The notes below the pieces were generated by a model. That model did no database searches. It was given only the letters and a program-made list of their open reading frames with translations, and was not told the DNA's origin. This document shows, piece by piece, positions 58,401 to 64,000 of a stretch of 64,000 bases of DNA. The stretch comes from Rhinopomastus cyanomelas. Its lineage: Eukaryota; Chordata; Aves; Bucerotiformes; Rhinopomastidae. The stretch covers positions 124,001-188,000 of the forward strand of contig VXBP01002352.1 in assembly GCA_013400115.1 (NCBI GenBank), read 5' to 3'. Position 1 is the stretch's first letter. Each line of letters starts with the position of its first letter. The position numbers were made by a program, and so were the translations under genes.

Positions 58401-61400
58401 TCAATTTTTCCTTCCCTGTGCAGTGGAGAGATTTTTGCTGCCTCATCAACTTTCAGTGAATAACTTACCTTGTTGTAGGACTGTTCTGAGTGTAGAGTTT
58501 GCTTACACTCCTTTGTGTCAGGCTTAACTTTCTTGCCTTTACTTAGTAATTCTGTCCCCATCCTGAGGTTTTGTGTTTGTGGAGAGCTTTTCTTCTAAGG
58601 TGAATGATGGTTTTTTCCTGTTGCCTGGCATTTTATGTAAACTCTACTTGCTCATTTGCTTTGTCTTTCCTCATCCTTTTCTAGCTTTTTCTCAGGCTGC
58701 TTCTCTAATTGTATGTAAATACTCTCAGAACTCGCTTGTGTTTCTCATGTCATTGGTTGTTTGGTCAGGTGCTGTTTGCTTTCCTCTTTGGTTTCTGTAA
58801 AACACAACTATTCCAACACTGAAGTCTCTTCCATCTGATGACTTCTGCTCCTAATTTTTCCATAAATTGCAAGGTCAGAGGATGTATTCTGGTACAATAT
58901 TATGGTGTCAAACATACTCTCATACCTTGAAGCACAGTTGTTAGCACTCTGTTAGGACAGAGTATCATGTATTTAAGTAATGTAATGCTGTTTTATGATG
59001 ATTTGGAGTATCTGTGAAACTACAGGCTCATCAGCCCAGGAGACCTGTGTTTGTACAGGTGTGTTTACACAAGATGACCCAGATATTGTGGTGAAAGATG
59101 CTTTAGATATGCCTACATTGTATGTAGCTTCAAATTCATCATTCTCTAGCTTGAAAGTACATCAGGATAGAATCAGAACACTTCTGGTTAATTTTTTGAG
59201 GTATTGTTCCTTGAAGGTATTTTTATAGCTCTTCCCATGTTCACAGGATTTTCGTTGCTTTTCTCAGAGTGGCTGTGGAAGATCTCTTAAAGTTGCAAGA
59301 GCAGATTCACAAGTTAGTAAAGTGGCCAGGAAAAGCATCATTCAGAGGATGATGCCTTCAGAGAAGGTTGGTTATGTACAGTGCTGAGTGGGAAGAACAA
59401 GTATTTATAAACAAGCCTGCTCAGAAGTAAACATGAGTAAAATGTCTTGGGTCTGGTTTCTTTACAGAGCTTAAAGTGAATCTCAGTTCTTTTTTTAGCT
59501 CATTAAGGTGTGTGGGAGAGTTTTCTTTCACTTCCATTTGGCTCTTGATTTAGCTGCAGAAAGTTTTGACCAAACCTCACTCATTTTTGGTGCCTCTCAA
59601 GAATAGGGATGTGTTGACAGTGCATGTGACACACATGAGAGTAGCTGGTCATACAAGTGGAAGAGTGTTCTCGTTTTGAAAACACGTGTTTACCATTTGT
59701 TTGTCTTCTCACTATCTTTGTCTGGCTTTCTTCACAGCTGGTCTTTCAGGTGTGCTGAGATCTTAAAACTCCTAGAGGTGTAGATATGGATTGTTTGCAT
59801 AATGAGGAGACATGTCATTTTAGGTCTTAATTTTCATGCAGTTTTGGCTGACAGTTCTACCCATCGATTATGAACTAACTTGTTTGTTCTGGGGTTGAGA
59901 TGCAAGTGCGAGTCAGAGGTTAGCTGATGCCAACTTGTGTATGATGTCTTCATAGACTGGTAAGACAGGAAAAGGAACTTTCCTCTTTTGATAATCACTT
60001 TTGGTCACTTCCATTGAAGTAAATTGAAATGAGGAAAGTCTTGCTGTTCCTGCAGAACTGTTTTACATCTCCTTACTGAGAGCTTGTTCAGCATTAGTTT
60101 GAGCATAGTACAGGGTGTTATGGAGGCAGACTGTAAGTGGCTGATGATGTGATGTTAGATGCTGCTGTTACTGCCAAAGGCACAGTCCAAATTTGAGGGA
60201 AAAGGAAGCGACTACAATTCTGGATGGGAGCAGGAGGAGCAGAAAGCAGCTTTCCAGAGCTGCTCCCATTTGCTTTTTGAAGTATTTCCTTCCTCCTGTA
60301 GGAACAGAGTGTAGTTCTGCTCATTTCCTAGTGGCCTGACAGAGTGATACTTAGATGAGGTACAGAGGAGGGGTAGAGGGGCTGCTGCTTACTGGGTTGT
60401 CAGGGAAAGAAAGGAGGAGATAACTTCTGCAGATTGTTCCTCAGTTGGTAGCTCTTTAAGCTCGAATCATATAATTATCCTAGGTTGCAGAAAACAAGTG
60501 ACCTGTGTTGTAGCCTCCAGAAATCTTCCACCTCTGTCTTCCCTTCCAAGAATCTGCTGTGCTGCCACAGCAGAACTGAATTTTGCCTACATGGTTGGAG
60601 AGTCTGGAGCAGACTCAAGTCTTTTGTGATGCAAATAATATTCTTGTTGAGTGGCTGGAGTTCCCATGTAACTTACTGGGGTAAAACAGTGTGTCAGAAA
60701 ACAGTTGCAGATAGACTGAAAGTGCTTCAAGACCATAATCTACATGGGAGCATGTTTTCCAGTCTAAAATACAGCACTGAGGTAGAATTATGCTCCAGAA
60801 GCATGAGGTGCTCCTGCGACTTGGAAGCAGTTTATGCCACGAACTGCAGTTACATCTGTGATTGCAGTTTGAAGAGGGGACTTCACAGTAGGGACTTCAG
60901 CAGTGTCAAAAAAACCTGCTTAAGAAACAGAGTCCATGTCTGAACAGCAGCAGGTGTGGCCTGAGCTCCCGCCACCGTGCTCACACTGCTGTTTCAGCTG
61001 GTTTAGCTGATACAAACCCAGTGTTGCTTTGTCCCAACTCGTGCTTACTGATGGGGGCAGTGCAGGATGAGCTTATGCTTAGTGTGCTGCTCAGGATTGT
61101 GAGCTGGACTGTGTCCCTTGGCAGGCAGTCGTTTATCAAGTGTTCTGAAGCACAAGATGAAAGACACTTGTGGTATCAGTGTGGCAGTGCGACGCAGGCA
61201 CAGGTTTATAATAGTGGAAATGCCTTTTTATAGTCGAGGAAATACGGGTTTAAGATGAGTGATGTATTTCTAGTCTATATATAGACAGATAATGAAGACA
61301 AAGAACAGCTCAGGTTTTGAAGTGTTGAAAAAACATCTAAATGATTTCTAACAATGTTTAGAACAGCAGTGGAATTCCCCTTCACGAGAGCAAGTATGCT

Positions 61401-63321
61401 TGCTTGGGATGCTCTGCAGGGAGTAACCCTGCTCTGGCAAGTGTGTTTTATGACTGTGTATGTTCTCTTTGTGTTTTGTGATGTGCTTGTGCTTAAACCG
61501 GTGGTGTCATGGTGTGGGTCGCTTTTTCATTTAGTGTTTGTACTAGTAGTGACTAATATTGTACATTGCAAACATTACAGGACTCTGCTTTGACTGTCTC
61601 GTGCTAGTTGGAGCAGTGATCCACTAAGAGTCGGTGATGTTTAATCTGTCAGTATAATTCTGTTCTGGGACCTTGCTTTCTTCTTTCTGTTTTCGTTTCT
61701 GGTTTTATTATTACTCACCAAGCTCTGTGTTCCCCTCTGTTGTGAGGTGCTTAATGGTTTCCTGGAAAAGGGAGGCTTGTTTTGCCCTTCAGATTTCACC
61801 CCATTCTTGTAAAATCATCAGGACAAATAGAAGTTGAGGAGGGGCGTTGTGTTTCCATCTCTGTAGATAAACGTGAGCTAAGTTTGCTTCCTTTTCATCT
61901 AATAATCATTTCTTTGAGACCAAGGAGACAATTAAGGCAAAGATAATACAGCACTGTTTTTCTCCTGAAAGTAGGCTAATAGGGCTTCAGTGGCCTGTGG
62001 GTTTGTATGTGGGTAGTGCTGGTGCTTGAAAGTCATGCTCAGGACACGTTGTCACTTTGGGGGGTCACCACATGTAGTTCCCAGCAGGAGCCGTTGTATC
62101 AGCCCTGACAGAAGGTCAGATAGATGTTAGGTGGGATTGAAAGAAAACAGGGGTATTTAAACCAGCCCTGCTTCCACAGCCAGCCTGTGCCTAAGTAGTG
62201 TTTCTTTCAGCAGGAGCTGAAGGGTTCTCCAGAGCTTCAGATTTTGAGCATGTTCAATCCACACTGCATGTGTTAGAGAAAAACGTCAGAGATAATTATA
62301 TCTTTATTGTTTGTTTATTTTCCCTGCTTCTTTTTTCTCTGTTAGCATCTGTCCTGTAGAGGTGGAAGTCCTTCTACCAGCATTAACAGAATAATATTGC
62401 TGATACTAAAGTAGTTAAACTAATTGATAGAACTAAAGTAGCAGTGTAAATGCTCCTAAGAAACTCGGTGGGCAGAGGACATCCTGAACTTTCTGAGAAA
62501 AGAGGCTCTTTTGAGAAGGAACTTCATCATGGTGGGGGTGGCAGTGCTGAAATGGGCTGCCCAGGGGGGTTGTGGAGTTCCTCCTGTGGAGAGGTTTAAG
62601 ACCCACCTGGACATGTTCCTGTGTGACTTGATCTAGGTGATCCTGTTGTGGCAGGGGGATTGGACTGGGTGATCTTTCGAGGTCCCTTCCAATTCCTAAT
62701 GTTCTGTGATTAAATGTGCAGAATTGCTGTAGAGTTTGCAGACTGGAAACACTTTGGCTTTTTGTTTGTTCTTTCGTGGTTGTTTTTGGGGTTGCAGTTT
62801 TTTGCTCTCCTCCATCCTTCTCTTGAAACCTGAAGTTTTCACCGTGGTGAATGCTGTAGAATAGGCCTGTATTTTCACATGTAGGTTTGGATCGGAAGCG
62901 GGTGTTGGTCCTTTAAGAAGCTGGCTTACGAATTGGTGGCCATTGGCTTGTATAATGTTGTTCTGCTGTAATTATTTTAATAGCTATCATGATTTAAATG
63001 CAGGAAGAAAAACAATACTGCATTCCTGGCCTCGTTTATCTCAGGACTTTAGTGCAAGCACGGATGTTAGTTTGCAGACATAAGGTTAGGCTGTTTTTCT
63101 GTGGTTTTAGAGCTGACATGCACGTGTCCCAATTCCTGTGCTTTTTGCAGGGTTCAGTGGTCTCAGTTTAAAGGCTACTTCATTTTCAAACTGGAGAAAG
63201 TAATGGATGATTTCAGAACCTCAGCTCCTGAACCAAGAGGGCCTCCCAATCCAAATGTGGAATATATTCCCTTTGAAGAGATGAAAGAGAGAATCCTGAA
63301 AATTGTCACTGGATTTAATGG
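43453..63321 (+). CDS. PPP4R2: PPP4R2, protein phosphatase 4 regulatory subunit 2 (5' part; start codon lost in N)
   Basis: PPP4R2 binds the PP4 catalytic subunit and directs it in centrosome function and in dephosphorylation of DNA-damage substrates. Three exons were traced: 43453-43478, 44813-44894 and 63151-63321. They join in frame as ERLQEALK, then [20 protein letters not shown] and VAKTGETM, then [20 protein letters not shown] through [15 protein letters not shown], about 92 residues of the N-terminal PPP4R2 domain. The family starts with a methionine two or three residues before ERLQ; here a single N at 43452 replaces that point and the bases before it give no ATG in frame. The acidic C-terminal part lies past the right edge. 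Identity is from sequence recall plus synteny with GXYLT2. Confidence 0.93.
43618..43935 (+). repeat. Duplicated segment B, copy 1 (318 bp)
   Basis: It matches 44245-44562 with one visible substitution (ccttttcctc here, ccttctcctc in the other copy). It ends at the N at 43936. Confidence 0.9.
43937..44243 (+). repeat. Duplicated segment A, copy 2 (307 bp)
   Basis: A copy of 43124-43430, bounded on both sides by single Ns at 43936 and 44244. That pattern is typical of an inserted contig and not of a natural duplication. Confidence 0.9.
44245..44562 (+). repeat. Duplicated segment B, copy 2 (318 bp)
   Basis: A copy of 43618-43935 that starts right after the N at 44244 and runs on into unique sequence leading to PPP4R2 exon 2. 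Confidence 0.9.
44813..44894 (+). CDS. PPP4R2: PPP4R2 exon 2
   Basis: An 82-base exon with acceptor ATACCAACAG and donor ACAAT|GTAAGT. It encodes [20 protein letters not shown] and AKTGET, then the first two bases of methionine. Both junctions give the right phase. Confidence 0.95.
46192..46288 (-). mobile_element. CR1 3' end, antisense
   Basis: It contains cacagaatgttagggattgg and gtccaatccccctgccacag, close to the young-class consensus. Confidence 0.92.
49258..49740 (-). mobile_element. Old CR1 copy, antisense
   Basis: A diverged antisense copy starting agtgtaatttggaagagact, with ttagattcctccaccataac further in. Its boundaries are uncertain. Confidence 0.5.
50410..50494 (-). mobile_element. 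CR1 3' end, antisense
   Basis: It contains cacagaatgttagtgattgg and aagatgatctggtccagtcc. Confidence 0.9.
58133..58250 (-). mobile_element. CR1 3' end, antisense
   Basis: It contains gatcattaggggttggaagg and catagagtccaacccctctg, then a diverged remainder. The start cacagatcattaggg matches the ATCTGTG tail class. Confidence 0.85.
62485..62716 (+). mobile_element. CR1 3' end, 430 bases upstream of PPP4R2 exon 3
   Basis: It contains ggctgcccaggggggttgtg, gttcctgtgtgacttgatct and the tail aattcctaatgttctgtgat. Confidence 0.92.
63151..63321 (+). CDS. PPP4R2: PPP4R2 exon 3
   Basis: A 171-base exon with acceptor CTTTTTGCAG and donor AATGG|GTAAGT. It encodes [40 protein letters not shown] and [15 protein letters not shown]. 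Exon 4 is outside the window. Confidence 0.96.
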
Positions 63322-64000
63322 GTAAGTACCACTTGGCTTATAAATCAGGATAACAAATACTACCCTTTGTTTTAACTGAGCAGTTGTGCTACCTGTGGCT
63401 GTTTTGCTTCTTCAAGTAGATGAACGGAAGGAAATGCATACCTTGGAAAAATACAGCATTTAAGAGCTTTGACTTTGTTATTCTGTCTGTGAATGCAAAT
63501 TCTGACATCCTGTATTGCATCACTTCAGTGTTTGTTAGTTTTTAAGTAACGCAGTACAGTGGAGCCTGATGTTCTGTGTACATTTAACAGGTAACACAGG
63601 CAGTAAAGCCAGAGCCTCAGTGTATTTTTAGGTGTCTAGCTGAAAAAACATCACTTGGTGTCTGGTTCTGGATTGCTTTGTGGCAGCCCAGTAGCTTCTG
63701 AAGAAGCAATGCCATGACAGACATGGCATGACCAGGAGACACAGAGTTGCCAGAGTATTAATTGTTCAGTTGTGCCACATTCAGGTTTATAGATTGAATG
63801 ATACCAGTTGAGAGTTGGGCTGTTCATTCTGTTGCTGACAGTGTCTTAGACTGAAGTTTATACCTGTTGCTGCTTTTGTAATTGTGGAAGTTTGGTTTCC
63901 TTTACAATAAAGCTCCTGTTGTGTAAGTATTTTTTCTTTTTGTTTGGTGTGTTTCTTTTTATGGCTCATGCAGTGTTTTGCTAGTTTCTAAACTGGATTC

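Larger units (their letters stand above)
44895..63150 (+). other. PPP4R2: PPP4R2 intron 2 (18.3 kb)
   Basis: No coding exon was recognised. It carries only five CR1 fragments (46192, 49258, 50410, 58133, 62485). The open frames inside it have no recognisable domain and no plausible splice context. It also holds short homopolymer T runs. Confidence 0.6.

Noticed and set aside
60485..60943. 152-codon open frame in PPP4R2 intron 2
   Set aside because: No domain, low-complexity Cys/Ser composition, no splice or promoter context.
1..64000. tRNA, rRNA, snoRNA, CRISPR or prokaryotic features
   Set aside because: I saw no tRNA A/B boxes with a cloverleaf, no rRNA, no clear C/D or H/ACA box pairs and no spaced direct-repeat arrays, though a covariance search could find a small RNA that reading by eye misses.

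Overview
This is a stretch of vertebrate nuclear DNA, almost certainly from a bird. It has multi-exon genes with GT-AG introns, CpG-island promoters and about thirty copies or fragments of the CR1 LINE. CR1 covers roughly 15% of the window by eye (about 9-10 kb), which is high for a bird; CR1-rich groups such as woodpeckers and relatives are possible, but this is a weak inference. Gene order is SHQ1 (minus), GXYLT2 (plus), PPP4R2 (plus), the conserved vertebrate order known from human 3p13.

Region by region. (1) 1-8.3 kb: the 5' half of SHQ1 on the minus strand, with one non-coding and six coding exons giving the first 241 residues; the rest lies beyond the left edge. Its CpG-island promoter is near 8.16-8.3 kb. 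(2) 8.3-10.4 kb: a short intergenic stretch filled mostly by CR1. (3) 10.4-33.4 kb: complete GXYLT2, seven coding exons between 10514 and 29597 encoding a 410-residue type II Golgi xylosyltransferase. Intron 1 holds an AT-rich, CR1-free block that looks like a conserved regulatory element. CR1 copies sit just upstream of exons 2, 4 and 5. (4) 33.5-42.8 kb: intergenic, with a dense run of CR1 copies from at least two subfamilies. (5) 42.8-44.6 kb: CR1, then the CpG-island promoter and first exon of PPP4R2. Two segments appear twice, separated by single Ns, which looks like a false (haplotype) duplication, and one N falls where the PPP4R2 start codon should be. (6) 44.8-64 kb: PPP4R2 exon 2, an 18.3-kb intron with few repeats, and exon 3; the gene continues past the right edge.

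The three genes do unrelated cellular work: SHQ1 chaperones dyskerin during H/ACA RNP assembly, GXYLT2 extends O-glucose on EGF repeats such as those of Notch, and PPP4R2 regulates protein phosphatase 4. Their adjacency is conserved synteny, not an operon or shared pathway. I found no undescribed biological system. The observations most worth checking are the assembly duplication that hides the PPP4R2 start, a GC-AG intron in SHQ1, a uORF in GXYLT2, and the candidate regulatory blocks.
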